Source: Rahnella woolbedingensis (GTDB lineage: Bacteria > Pseudomonadota > Gammaproteobacteria > Enterobacterales > Enterobacteriaceae). Taken from it: a stretch of DNA of 64,000 bases. Made by a program: the position numbers and the translations under genes. Shown here one piece after another: positions 18,393 to 27,105 of this stretch (within the stretch, counting starts at the first letter, position 1; the number at the start of each line of letters is the position of its first letter). Under the pieces are notes generated by a model, which saw only the letters and a list, made by a program, of their open reading frames with translations, had not been told where the DNA came from and ran no database searches. The stretch lies in assembly GCF_003602095.1 (NCBI RefSeq), contig NZ_RAHH01000006.1:1-64000 (forward strand). Direction: 5' to 3'.

Positions 18393-19127
18393 TTAATATC
18401 CTATTGAAAAGTATGAACCGCCAATGCCAGAGTTGGAGCAAATGTAAGTGACACCAGTTTTACTAGCGTTATAGCCATCACACGCCGAATAGGCCAGTCC
18501 ACTCAGCCCGCCGCCAGGCGTGTAATCTGCATGTACATATGTTCTCATGGCACGGTTAGGGTACGGAATTAAAAATGTCAATGGACCATCATAGCCAGCG
18601 GCTGGAACTGTCGGTACCCTTCCCCACTGAATGATGATGTAACCTGTGGGCGATGCACTGCTGGGGACCCTCTGCCATCCCTGTTCGCTGAGTGATGATG
18701 TAAAACTACCCATATTTGGAATTTGGTTTGTGCCTGTACCTACAGTTGCCGTTGCCGCGGTTCCCAGTCCAAGATTTGTTCTTGCCGACGTCTGTGCGGA
18801 CGTGCCAGCATTTTTAATCTCGACAAGATTATTTGTTATTTGCAGGAAGTCATTCGAGCTGTTCGATTTTAATGCAGTGATTAAATTGCTGAGTAATGTA
18901 GCGGAATCACCATTATCTAAAACATCGCTCCCGCTATAATTTGCAATGAATTGACCAATGACTGATGCCATGACAGTGGCTTGTCGAATAGCTTTATTAA
19001 CTTGTGCAGAATTAGCTTTGCCAGATTGGAAGCCCGTTATCAGAGCCGCGAGAGCTTCGTAATCGGCTTGTGGTGTTACATTTGCACCAACACCTACGCC
19101 AAAAGGTTTAAAGTTATTTGTAGACAT
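18393..19127 (-). CDS. Short tail fibre protein
   Basis: 244 residues from ATG 19127, whose first base is shared with the stop of the upstream baseplate gene (TAATG). The N-terminal part (KPFGVGVGANVTPQADYEALAAL) is a baseplate-attachment type found in P2/Mu-like fibres. The C-terminal half is Gly/Ser/Tyr rich, fitting a receptor-binding tip. At this length it is a compact fibre, so host recognition may rest on a small tip. The assembly protein follows. Confidence 0.88.
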   Translation of the reverse strand: MSTNNFKPFGVGVGANVTPQADYEALAALITGFQSGKANSAQVNKAIRQATVMASVIGQFIANYSGSDVLDNGDSATLLSNLITALKSNSSNDFLQITNNLVEIKNAGTSAQTSARTNLGLGTAATATVGTGTNQIPNMGSFTSSLSEQGWQRVPSSASPTGYIIIQWGRVPTVPAAGYDGPLTFLIPYPNRAMRTYVHADYTPGGGLSGLAYSACDGYNASKTGVTYICSNSGIGGSYFSIGY

Positions 19128-19807
19128 TATAATTTTTTCTCCCATGCGCCATCGTCAAATCCGGCTATGTAATCGTTATCCATATCAAATCCGAAAAATT
19201 TATTTCCGACTGACGGAGTTTCAATGGATGGTGTCTGAATGTCGCCAGCCCAAACACCGGCAGCTTTTACGGTCAGGTATCCTTGCCGAATTGCAGCGAT
19301 CAACTCGAGCGAAACATTAGAAATGTCGATTTCCGGAAATACCCAAACTGAAATTGTCATGTCCTGGTTATCTACGATCTGCATCATCAAGCCCGAACCG
19401 GCCAGCGCCGTATCGAGAATTGTCGGTAGCGTTTCGTTTGTTCCATTCCAGTGATTGATCGCAATTTTGGCTTTAAGGACGATGCGGTAAGTTTCATCGC
19501 TCAAGTTCGTAAATCCAGCGTCAGGATCATACGGCCCCTGCCATACCCCTTGGTCATAACCTAATCCTTCTGAATCCCAGCAAAAATAGACGCCGGAAAT
19601 AGGTTCGCTGACAATGCGCGAGCGACCAATCCACAAACCCAGCGTGTCCAGCTGAGCACCAACGGCGGTATCGATATCAAACGCAGCTACCAGTGAAGAC
19701 ATTGTGCTGGCTACATCAATAAGGGGCCTTGTGCTCAGATCGATATGGTCAAAATAAAGAGGCTTCGTAACGTGATAGTTGGTGATCAGGTCAGTGTATT
19801 TACTCAT
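19127..19807 (-). CDS. Baseplate protein, DUF2612 family
   Basis: 226 residues; the N-terminus MSKYTDLITNYHVTKPLYFDHI and the block AVGAQLDTLGLWIGRSR fit DUF2612, the equivalent of P2 gpI-type proteins that close the wedge and hold the fibre. Overlaps baseplate J by four bases upstream and the fibre gene by one base downstream. Confidence 0.85.
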   Translation of the reverse strand: MSKYTDLITNYHVTKPLYFDHIDLSTRPLIDVASTMSSLVAAFDIDTAVGAQLDTLGLWIGRSRIVSEPISGVYFCWDSEGLGYDQGVWQGPYDPDAGFTNLSDETYRIVLKAKIAINHWNGTNETLPTILDTALAGSGLMMQIVDNQDMTISVWVFPEIDISNVSLELIAAIRQGYLTVKAAGVWAGDIQTPSIETPSVGNKFFGFDMDNDYIAGFDDGAWEKKL

Positions 19808-21003
19808 GAGCTAATCTCGATACTAATATTCGTGGTGTCACTTGAGGCAGATTCGCTGTATGCAATATTCACATTTGCAGCAGCTACAGTGCCGGATGAC
19901 TTACCTATCAGAAGGTCCGTGATATCGTAATAGCGGGCATTTCCTCCGCTCACTACACCCAGATTGGCTGGTGAGTAAATACGGCTTAGCAGCACACTGT
20001 CGCCAATATCCAGAGTGTTTACGTAATTGGCAATGGCTTGCTTAATTTGATCACCAATCTGAGAGGTGTAACCCGTGAAGGCCTTAATGGTGATAGATAC
20101 AAAAATCGGTACATCGGTAGATCGCGAAAAATTAATGACGTGCGGATTTCCGTAAGTGTCAGGAACAGTGATAGATGTCGTACCATAGGTGCTTACGCCC
20201 TGCCCTTTATTTCCTCTGATAGTCTGGGCAATATCAGTCACATTACCACCATCAACAATCGCGGAAATAGAATGCGGTGGCAGCCCGTTACTGTCGGTAA
20301 CACCGGTGTCATTCTCGTAGAGCTTGTGACGTGTCACACCATCCACGTTAGCGATAGCACCGTCGACACCTTCAAACGGCGTAATGGATGGCAGAGCCAC
20401 GCTCTGACTCTGCCTGATGCGCAGTTCGGCATCTGTTTCTGCAGGTGCGCCTACGGTAGCAGCTGAAGCATTTGTTACTGACGTCCAACCGCGGGTTGGT
20501 GTGTTAATGGCAGTCACCGTTCCTGCGAGCGCAGCAACAGCGCCACTGCTGGCGCACGTGGCTGTGACTAACACTGTGCCACCAACACCGATTGATACCG
20601 TTGCCGGGAAATTCCAAATGATGTTGTTTTGGTCTCGTACCGAGCCGTTGGTGATTGTCGTGCCCGCTACACCAGTTAACAACACATCTACGGTTGATCT
20701 GGTCGCAACTTTACGTGTGATCCCATTAATCTTAACGTTACTGCTTAGGGCGGAAGCCTGCCCGGTTGCCGGTGAGAATGAGTTATAAATCTGAATTGCC
20801 GTATTGTTGGCATCGTGGATAGCCAACGCGACCAGAGCTACCATCTGACCATCTTTACTGTCCGGGTCCAAATAGGCATCACTACCGTAAATCTGCTGAA
20901 AGTAGCCGGTGATGGTGTCCAGTATCGTCTGATAGTCAGGCGCACTGATCCCCTGGGCAGTTACCGTTGCCGATAACCCCAGCGTATCGAGGTTCAAAGC
21001 CAT
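19804..21003 (-). CDS. Baseplate J-like wedge protein
   Basis: 399 residues, Ala/Thr/Val-rich beta protein of the baseplate J family. Recognisable parts are GYFQQIYGSDAYLDPDSKDG near residue 32 and PAETDAELRIRQSQSVALPS near residue 195. It builds the ring of the contractile-tail baseplate that triggers sheath contraction. It starts directly next to the preceding gp25-like gene stop. Confidence 0.95.
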   Translation of the reverse strand: MALNLDTLGLSATVTAQGISAPDYQTILDTITGYFQQIYGSDAYLDPDSKDGQMVALVALAIHDANNTAIQIYNSFSPATGQASALSSNVKINGITRKVATRSTVDVLLTGVAGTTITNGSVRDQNNIIWNFPATVSIGVGGTVLVTATCASSGAVAALAGTVTAINTPTRGWTSVTNASAATVGAPAETDAELRIRQSQSVALPSITPFEGVDGAIANVDGVTRHKLYENDTGVTDSNGLPPHSISAIVDGGNVTDIAQTIRGNKGQGVSTYGTTSITVPDTYGNPHVINFSRSTDVPIFVSITIKAFTGYTSQIGDQIKQAIANYVNTLDIGDSVLLSRIYSPANLGVVSGGNARYYDITDLLIGKSSGTVAAANVNIAYSESASSDTTNISIEISS

Positions 21004-21357
21004 TTATGCCTCGCTTGTGACTGTTGTTTCGCCGTAGATGGTATCGATTGTGGCGGTGAAGGTTACGCGGCGGGTGGTGCCATCGTTATTCGTATTGAAA
21101 GAGATAATTTTGCTCACCCCCGGCGTAGTTTGTATGCGCTCCCGAACGGCAAGGATATAAACGTCGGAACGCTGCTTTCCGAGCACTGACTGAATATAAG
21201 GTGTTCCTTCAGTAACATTGAGGAACCATTGCCCCCGCCAAAGTTCGAAGCGTGTTTTTACAGCCTGAGCAACGCATTCGGGGGTATTTACCAGCCAGGT
21301 GTCATCACCACGACCGAAGGTGTAATCACCGTCAGAATCTTCGCGTCGATATCGCAT
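21004..21357 (-). CDS. gp25-like baseplate wedge protein
   Basis: 117 residues with the gp25/lysozyme-like wedge plan: N-terminal DGDYTFGRGDDTWLVN, central WRGQWFLNVTEGTPYIQSVL, and a C-terminal strand pair. Such proteins form the inner baseplate and start sheath polymerisation. Position between spike and J genes agrees. Confidence 0.8.
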   Translation of the reverse strand: MRYRREDSDGDYTFGRGDDTWLVNTPECVAQAVKTRFELWRGQWFLNVTEGTPYIQSVLGKQRSDVYILAVRERIQTTPGVSKIISFNTNNDGTTRRVTFTATIDTIYGETTVTSEA

Positions 21358-21358
21358 A

Positions 21359-22108
21359 TCAGTTCACCTTGCCAGAATTACCGCTACCGGTCTGCACTCC
21401 ACTGTGCGTGTGCTGGTCGCTGATATCTTTGCCATTGGAAGTAAGGGTGCCGACAAATTTAATAGCGCCGGTGATCGTGGCAGCAGTGCCTGAAGCGATA
21501 CTCCCAACCATGCCCCCCATCCATGTCAGCAGCCCTTTTACAGTGACGGCCGCCGAGAACGTAGATAACGGTGCTGTGACGTTAAAGCCACCTGGGGCCA
21601 TGATATTGATCGTCTGCGTAGTAGGGTTCAGTTCGAAATAGGTTGAACCATCATCACTTCGCATTTGTGCTGAATTGGCACTGATCCCGCTAATTTTCTT
21701 CGCCTGTGACTGAGGCCCGATAATAGCGAACCCGTCAGATAAATCATGCTGGCGTGTGTCTACCGGCTCCTGCACGCCGCCGCTCTGCCACCAGAAATCA
21801 ATGCAACGATCGGAGAAAATCAACAGACATTCATCACCGGATTTAACCGGGAACGTCAAAGTTACCCCACCACCGCGCGGGAAGACCACGGGCACATCCA
21901 CAAGCAAAGGGAGGTCTGCTGATTCTGTTCCAGTAGTAGACGCATCGCTTCCCTTTATGGCCGGTAAGACAGTGCAGGTCACCGTTACTGGGTCGAACGA
22001 CTGAATAATGCCAGGCATCGCTACACGGATCTGATTAGAAATGGAGTCGGCTATAGCCTGAGCGGTTTGCTGTTCACCGCCGATTTGGGACTGAGTAGGA
22101 ATTGGCAT
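21359..22108 (-). CDS. Gp138-type membrane-puncturing spike (baseplate assembly protein V analogue)
   Basis: 249 residues from ATG 22108 (MPIPTQSQIGG). An upstream in-frame start at 22135 lies in the terminator hairpin and is rejected. The N-terminal OB-like domain (ITVRVA-type start, FPRGGGVTLTFPVKSGDECL) matches Gp138_N. The C-terminal part is a repetitive beta stem ending in QHTHSGVQTGSG, a histidine-containing tip that often binds iron. It forms the cell-puncturing needle of the tail. Confidence 0.88.
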   Translation of the reverse strand: MPIPTQSQIGGEQQTAQAIADSISNQIRVAMPGIIQSFDPVTVTCTVLPAIKGSDASTTGTESADLPLLVDVPVVFPRGGGVTLTFPVKSGDECLLIFSDRCIDFWWQSGGVQEPVDTRQHDLSDGFAIIGPQSQAKKISGISANSAQMRSDDGSTYFELNPTTQTINIMAPGGFNVTAPLSTFSAAVTVKGLLTWMGGMVGSIASGTAATITGAIKFVGTLTSNGKDISDQHTHSGVQTGSGNSGKVN

Positions 22109-22120
22109 AAAAACTCCATA

Positions 22121-22144
22121 AAAAAACCCGCACAAGGCGGGTTT
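22121..22144 (-). terminator. Terminator of the signal-peptide moron
   Basis: AAACCCGC/GCGGGTTT stem, loop 5, then T-run on the minus strand, between the moron and the spike gene. An internal terminator in a late operon read under Q antitermination would matter mainly in the lysogen. Confidence 0.88.
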
Positions 22145-22170
22145 CTTCTTTGAATTTGGGTGCTCTTCGT

Positions 22171-22515
22171 TTACTTAACTTTCACGCAGTCGTAAGTGGC
22201 GTACTGACGCGGTGCGTTCATGCTGGCCTGTAGCCATTGAGCATTGAGAATGGCTTTTCCGTCACGTCCAATAAACTCCATTCCAACCCATCGACCAGGT
22301 TGATCGGTAGCCATGCGCCACTCAATTTTGACATTGTTGTAGTCATCTTTAGCTTTCAGAAAAGTTATTTTTTGTGATTCTGGCTTCGCGCCATTAATTC
22401 GTGCTAACCCGTCATTTGCCCAGTGAACTTTAAAATCACCACACTGCGAATCAGCCAATGCCTGAAAAGAAACCAGCGTAGCAACAGCAATGACAATTCT
22501 GAAAATAGGCTTCAC
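22171..22515 (-). CDS. Secreted small protein inserted among baseplate genes (moron)
   Basis: 114 residues from GTG 22515 (GAGG eight bases upstream; another GTG at 22524 is possible). Residues 1-21 form a clear signal peptide ending SFQALA, with cleavage before Asp. The mature part of about 93 residues has two cysteines (near the N-terminus in DSQCGDFKVHW and near the C-terminus in YDCVKVK), which could form a disulphide in the periplasm. The family was not recognised. A secreted protein with its own terminator does not belong to tail assembly, so it is likely expressed from the prophage and acts in the host envelope, perhaps in exclusion or fitness (inference). Confidence 0.8.
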   Translation of the reverse strand: MKPIFRIVIAVATLVSFQALADSQCGDFKVHWANDGLARINGAKPESQKITFLKAKDDYNNVKIEWRMATDQPGRWVGMEFIGRDGKAILNAQWLQASMNAPRQYATYDCVKVK

Positions 22516-22525
22516 GTTCAACACC

Positions 22526-23590
22526 TCAATAATTGGTTTTCTGTATAGCCGTCTGATTGACTAGGTCACGAGCGCCACGCGCAAAGCACATCAAATCCAT
22601 GTACCACGCCTGACCTCTGGTGTCGCCAGTATAGTCGATAGACTTCACGATATAAACGCCATCTGTCGCAATACTGGCTGCTTGTGAGGTTGTGCCAGTC
22701 AGCACGCGGTTGCCGTTATCATCAGTTTCAGAAATTCGACCAGGTGATTGCGCAATCTCACCAGTGCCGAGTGCCGTGCGATATACCGATGCCTGATCCA
22801 ACTGGATGAGGCCATTAATGCGGATGTTCGGATTGATAAGGCAGCGCACGTTTACTCCGGCCCCCATAGTCTGCTGAGGCATACCGATCAGGCCCGTGTC
22901 CGCATTCAGGACAATAGCCTCGTGGATGTATTTGTCCTCTGGCACCATCTGCACCTGACCATCCACCAACTGCCACGTCGCATTGCATTGCTTCGCGATA
23001 TTGTCCATCACGTTACGCGAAGCGTTATAGAGCACCCGACCGCGGGGAAAAACGGTTGTAGGCATGTCACCAGTGATCCCCTGAGTCACGCCAAACGCAT
23101 TAAAGCCCTGCATGGTAACCTGGTGCAGGTCTGCCACCGTGTAGCCGGCGGCTAAAGTGGTTTTGGTTCGTGCAAACAAAAAGGCTTCATGGTCACCAAT
23201 GGCCTGAATGAGGACCCATGAGTCCGTGACATTATCCTTCCCGGTCACCGTAAAGCGAATATCACCATCGAATATCAAACCAAAGTTCTGGCCGTTGGAC
23301 TGCCCGACCTGCTCACTTTGAATATCCTGAACGACGCCGACCTGACTGGCGTCAACGGCGGCCGGAATACCGTCATACCCGGCGATGATCCGTATTTTTG
23401 AAAACTCCTGCCCGAGTATTTTGTTCGTGGTGTCGGTCGATAGGTTATAAACCTTCACCTCGGCCACGCGCGGCCACTTCGTGTCTGCCCACTGAATATG
23501 AAAAGTAACTTTAAAATCGGACAGAGAAACACCCTGGCCGTTCTGGTCTAAAAGCTGCAGTTCAAAATGGCGCATCCAGTTAATAGACAT
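22526..23590 (-). CDS. Baseplate hub protein (gp44/gpD-like)
   Basis: 354 residues. Begins MSINWMRHFELQLLDQNGQG; the region from about 60 to 330 has the hub fold seen in Mu gp44 and P2 gpD, including MPTTVFPRGRVLYNASRNVMDNIAKQ. It is the central ring on which the spike sits. Ends VDLMCFARGARDL-like before the moron. Function from context and pattern; family assignment moderate. Confidence 0.78.
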   Translation of the reverse strand: MSINWMRHFELQLLDQNGQGVSLSDFKVTFHIQWADTKWPRVAEVKVYNLSTDTTNKILGQEFSKIRIIAGYDGIPAAVDASQVGVVQDIQSEQVGQSNGQNFGLIFDGDIRFTVTGKDNVTDSWVLIQAIGDHEAFLFARTKTTLAAGYTVADLHQVTMQGFNAFGVTQGITGDMPTTVFPRGRVLYNASRNVMDNIAKQCNATWQLVDGQVQMVPEDKYIHEAIVLNADTGLIGMPQQTMGAGVNVRCLINPNIRINGLIQLDQASVYRTALGTGEIAQSPGRISETDDNGNRVLTGTTSQAASIATDGVYIVKSIDYTGDTRGQAWYMDLMCFARGARDLVNQTAIQKTNY

Positions 23591-23592
23591 GT

Positions 23593-23898
23593 TTATTCCT
23601 GTACAAAGGCGAGATGGCTTGAGGTACCAAGATTGGTTTTGGTCGGGTCATCCGGTGCGCCGTTATCAGTGACAACCACCAGCGCCCCATTGATGCCCAG
23701 TTGAGGATATTGCTCAAGTAAGTTGGCACCGGTAACTAACGGCACGCCGGTCAGTAAAGCGACTCCTCCGCTGTCCTGCACATCCATGATCCAGCCTGCA
23801 GCATCGCGCCAAATAATTTTCAGCGTGTAAGTCGTATCACCAAGCAGAATGCGGAATTGCTGGTTATCCGGAGATAACGGTATTTCATTTACCTGCAT
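23593..23898 (-). CDS. Small baseplate plug protein (Pam3 gp18-like)
   Basis: 101 residues from ATG 23898 (GGGGG ribosome-binding site). All-beta: MQVNEIPLSPDNQQFRI, then TYTLKIIWRD, GWIMDVQDSGG. This pattern fits the small plug domain described in the cyanophage Pam3 baseplate, placed between Dit-like and hub proteins as here. Overlaps the upstream stop by a few bases. Confidence 0.7.
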   Translation of the reverse strand: MQVNEIPLSPDNQQFRILLGDTTYTLKIIWRDAAGWIMDVQDSGGVALLTGVPLVTGANLLEQYPQLGINGALVVVTDNGAPDDPTKTNLGTSSHLAFVQE

Positions 23899-23899
23899 G

Positions 23900-24502
23900 C
23901 TATCCCCCAAAGGATGACGTTATCCCACTGCCTAATTTATTGAGTAATGACTCATTAGGCGGCGTCAAAGACTTGTTACCCGAGTTCTGTACCGCAGAAG
24001 TGCTGACACCATCCTGCATTTCCGACTTATCGGCGACTGATACGGTCTGGGTTTGGGTCATGATGACTTCACGTAGCGTCAGCGTGCATTTGAGTACGTT
24101 CTCGCTGGTTTTGTCGGTCATCACTTCAATGGCGCGGACAAGCATGTTTATGTAGGTTCGTTTTCCCGTTACCACGTCGAACGGTACGCGTGAGGCTTGC
24201 AGATCCAGTAATTCCTGATAGGTCTCCTGAGGGCTCAAACCAAGTTTCAGGCCGATAGAGGAGGTATCCACAAAATCCAGAAGGGAACCGCCGCCAGCAA
24301 AGCCACACTCCATCGTGACCTCGCTGGGGCGCTTATAGGCATGATCGGCAACAAAACCCGACGCGCTGGTAGTGGTTGGTTTTTCAACGGGGTGCTCGGT
24401 TATCTCGAGGGTATCCGAGTGTTTCTCTGACTCCACCACGCTGGGTATAAGCAAACCAATACGCCGTGATTGCTGGCGAAAAATTGCTGAGAGAATGTCC
24501 AT
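23900..24502 (-). CDS. Dit-like tail protein
   Basis: 200 residues with a Dit-like N-terminal domain (IGLLIPSVVESEKHSDTLEI, then KRPSEVTMECGF and VPFDVVTGKRTYINMLVRAI). The C-terminal 50 residues are Ser/Asn/Gly rich and probably flexible. Connects tube and baseplate. Start overlaps the tape-measure stop by one base. Confidence 0.78.
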   Translation of the reverse strand: MDILSAIFRQQSRRIGLLIPSVVESEKHSDTLEITEHPVEKPTTTSASGFVADHAYKRPSEVTMECGFAGGGSLLDFVDTSSIGLKLGLSPQETYQELLDLQASRVPFDVVTGKRTYINMLVRAIEVMTDKTSENVLKCTLTLREVIMTQTQTVSVADKSEMQDGVSTSAVQNSGNKSLTPPNESLLNKLGSGITSSFGG

Positions 24503-26499
24503 TAGCCCGGCACCATCGGTAGTTGTTGAGTCAACTGGGAATTGACGCCTTTCTGATGATCAACGGTGAGCCTTGCGGCTTCGCGAGGGTCAGAAACGCC
24601 ATGAATGTTAATGGTTGTCTCTTGCTGAATACTTCTGGATGTGCCGCCGCCAGCGGCCGCACGAACAAGCTCACCGGGATAAGGATTCCGCCCGTTCTCA
24701 TGATGAATAATTCCATTCATGAGGGATGACATTACCTGGGGGTCTTTGAGGTTTAAGACTGCATTGGGTGCCACGCCTAGTGATTTTGACAACTGAGCAA
24801 TATAAGCCCCCGTATTATTCTCGTTTCCCGGAGCCCAGGTCGATATGATGTCATTCAAGGTCTGGAGCCGCTTACCCGTTGTTTTTCCCTCAAAGTAACG
24901 CATCAGCTGGTTTGCCATAGCCTTAAGGCCGTCATACGCAGAACTGAATCTGGCAAAGCGCCCACCAGGTCTTTCAAGCTCAGCGCCAGCCTGACCCCGA
25001 TAATCGATATTCCCGGGATTGTTATTGCGAATACCACGCGGAGATTGCAGTGACTGTGCGTGCTGTTCAGGCTCATCGCCTTCCCCTCCTAACCATCGGC
25101 CAACACTTCGCGGGTCAAAACCAAACTTATTTTTAACCCAGTCCGCTGCATTATTGGCGCTATCAGATACTGCAGGTAGGGCATCAGGCTGATCCTGCCC
25201 CTGAGCCATCAATTTCTTACCGATACTGTAGGCCTGCTTCCAGTTCCCATCTTTCAAGGCATTAACAAGGTCGCCAATCATCGACATCATTTTGCCGAAC
25301 TCGCCGAATTGCTTCGTCAGGTTCTCGATGTCACCTTTTAGCGTCCAGTTGCTCAGATTGATGTTGAGGAGTTTTGCTACTTCAAGCCCGATGTTTTTGA
25401 TGGACGCTTTAAGCTGATCCATTGCTTTGAGAGCAGCATCTATTTCTGGCTTCCACTTGCCCCAGTCAATCAGGCTTTTGCCACCCTCTTTCCATGTCTG
25501 ATAATCATCCCACAACAACCCAATAGCTAATATCAGGGAGGTAATCATGCCAATCGGAGAAGAAAGAAATGCCGTATTCATTAAGCGCCAAGCCACCAAC
25601 AACCCGCCAAACAGCATGATGAGTTGTTGCGTCACCGGGTCCAGTTTTTTAAACCAGCCTATGACGTCTCCGACGGCCTGACCGGTGCGCCATAAAACTC
25701 GGGTAATGGCATCGCCAGCAAAAAGAATGCCCTTGATCACCTTCATCAATACGGCTTCAATTTTGGGCCAGTTATCCAACAACTGTTTCCGTAAAGAATC
25801 AATGCTGCCGGCCAACCCGCCTGCGAGGTTAGACCCGATTTTGTCCCGTGCCTGACCGAGCGTAGCGGTAAGCCCACGCATGGATGTCATAAAGATATTG
25901 GATTGCTTCGCCGCTACCTCGGCATTGAAACCAATTTTTTTAGCGGTCAGCGCATACTCGGAGCTGAATTGCCCGAGCCCGCGACGTATTGCCATTAACG
26001 TATTTTCATCAATGCCCAACATCTGCGCATATTGTCTGGCGCGATAGTACGACATGCTGCTGAGCTTCTGCCCGACACCCGTAAAGATGGATGCCGTATC
26101 ACGCATTTTTCCGCTGACGTCACGGGTCTGAACGCCCAGGCGGTTCAGGAAACCTTCCGCACCCGGACTGTTGCGCATGAAGCTCGCCAGCCCTTCGAGT
26201 GAGGACATGGCAGATTCAGCACTCGCACCCGTTTGAGATGCGGCGTAACCCAGTGCTTTAATGCCTTGCACACTCGCACCAGTGCGCTGGGATGCCCAGT
26301 AGACTTTATCCAGACCATTAGCGATCTGCGTAGTAAAGCCAACGACGGTCAGCGCGGTTCCTTCCACTACCGCGCCAACCTTCAATACATTCGCAGTGAC
26401 GTTCTTCAAAACGGTGTCGAATTTAATGGCGCCAGCCTGATCGATATCGAACCCGAGCGATATCAGAAAATCCTTTATCGTGTCTGCATTATCGCTCAT
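24502..26499 (-). CDS. Tail tape measure protein with embedded muramidase-type domain
   Basis: 665 residues. Residues 1-470 are helical with hydrophobic segments near 30-60 and 290-330, as in tape measures of short tails. At about 490-625 is a virion lytic domain starting RGIRNNNPGNIDYRG, with KAMANQLMRYFEGKT, a pattern of phage structural transglycosylase/muramidase domains that open peptidoglycan during DNA entry. The C-terminus has a tail-module repeat typical of Mu-like proteins. Length suggests a tail of roughly 100 nm by the usual 1.5 Angstrom per residue rule (inference). Its first bases overlap the -1 frame of the upstream chaperone. Confidence 0.9.
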   Translation of the reverse strand: MSDNADTIKDFLISLGFDIDQAGAIKFDTVLKNVTANVLKVGAVVEGTALTVVGFTTQIANGLDKVYWASQRTGASVQGIKALGYAASQTGASAESAMSSLEGLASFMRNSPGAEGFLNRLGVQTRDVSGKMRDTASIFTGVGQKLSSMSYYRARQYAQMLGIDENTLMAIRRGLGQFSSEYALTAKKIGFNAEVAAKQSNIFMTSMRGLTATLGQARDKIGSNLAGGLAGSIDSLRKQLLDNWPKIEAVLMKVIKGILFAGDAITRVLWRTGQAVGDVIGWFKKLDPVTQQLIMLFGGLLVAWRLMNTAFLSSPIGMITSLILAIGLLWDDYQTWKEGGKSLIDWGKWKPEIDAALKAMDQLKASIKNIGLEVAKLLNINLSNWTLKGDIENLTKQFGEFGKMMSMIGDLVNALKDGNWKQAYSIGKKLMAQGQDQPDALPAVSDSANNAADWVKNKFGFDPRSVGRWLGGEGDEPEQHAQSLQSPRGIRNNNPGNIDYRGQAGAELERPGGRFARFSSAYDGLKAMANQLMRYFEGKTTGKRLQTLNDIISTWAPGNENNTGAYIAQLSKSLGVAPNAVLNLKDPQVMSSLMNGIIHHENGRNPYPGELVRAAAGGGTSRSIQQETTINIHGVSDPREAARLTVDHQKGVNSQLTQQLPMVPG

Positions 26500-27102
26500 T
26501 AGCGGCTCTCCATTTATCTACACGGGATTCGTTGTCCTCACGCATGTCGAGGTAGTCGTTCAGTAAGGCAATGCGGCAAAGATCTACCGCACCGCTGTCG
26601 AGGTCTTTCTGAGAAATGCCGAAGGCCAGTACCGGGCGAAGTATTGAATCCTCCCCGCCCGGAAGGGTATTGAACGTTATTCCGCTGGCTGGGTTAGCGT
26701 CTCGCTGGTAGGGAGTCCTTGCAAAAAATTTCCCAGTGAGTCAGCCACCACCCGGGCCACCAATTGCAGCATGGTCAGGAGGTCAATATCATCGAAAGCC
26801 ATTTCCCCCTGAGGGCAGACTGACACCCATGATTTCATGTGCTTACGAGATACCACGGCGAGGCATGGAAACAGAATTGCGTTCACGTCGTCATCACTCA
26901 TGGCAGAAACCGCATCCGCTATTTTTGGCAGGATGGCACTTATCGCACCTTCGGTGTCTTTTTCGCTGATCTTGGTCTGTACATTGCGAAAATCTGACAC
27001 CATGCCAGCCATGACAGGTAATAGTTTGCGTGAAATTTTCAGCTGGTCGAAAACGCTGAGTTTTGCAACGCGATACTGAATACCCTTAATGTCAAATTCC
27101 AT
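26489..27102 (-). CDS. Frameshifted tail assembly chaperone fusion (putative -1 product)
   Basis: The -1 frame after the chaperone stop stays open for about 75 codons and encodes a protein-like sequence with GGEDSILRPVLAFGIS, then VDLCRIALLNDYLDMRE, resembling the DUF6889 proteins found at this place in related phages. It has no good start of its own. Upstream, GGGAAATTTTTTG (26734-26722) contains three overlapping -1 slippery heptamers in phase: G-GGA-AAT, A-AAT-TTT and T-TTT-TTG. A ribosome slipping there would make a G-GT type fusion, as is known for lambda and many tails. The fusion ends 11 bases inside the tape-measure start. Confidence 0.75.
26677..27102 (-). CDS. Tail assembly chaperone (unshifted product)
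   Basis: 141 residues, helical, beginning MEFDIKGIQYRVAKLSVFDQLKISR. Position between tube and tape measure is that of gpG-type chaperones, which coat the tape measure during tail assembly. Follows the tube gene by four bases. Confidence 0.85.
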   Translation of the reverse strand: MEFDIKGIQYRVAKLSVFDQLKISRKLLPVMAGMVSDFRNVQTKISEKDTEGAISAILPKIADAVSAMSDDDVNAILFPCLAVVSRKHMKSWVSVCPQGEMAFDDIDLLTMLQLVARVVADSLGNFLQGLPTSETLTQPAE

Positions 27103-27105
27103 CGA

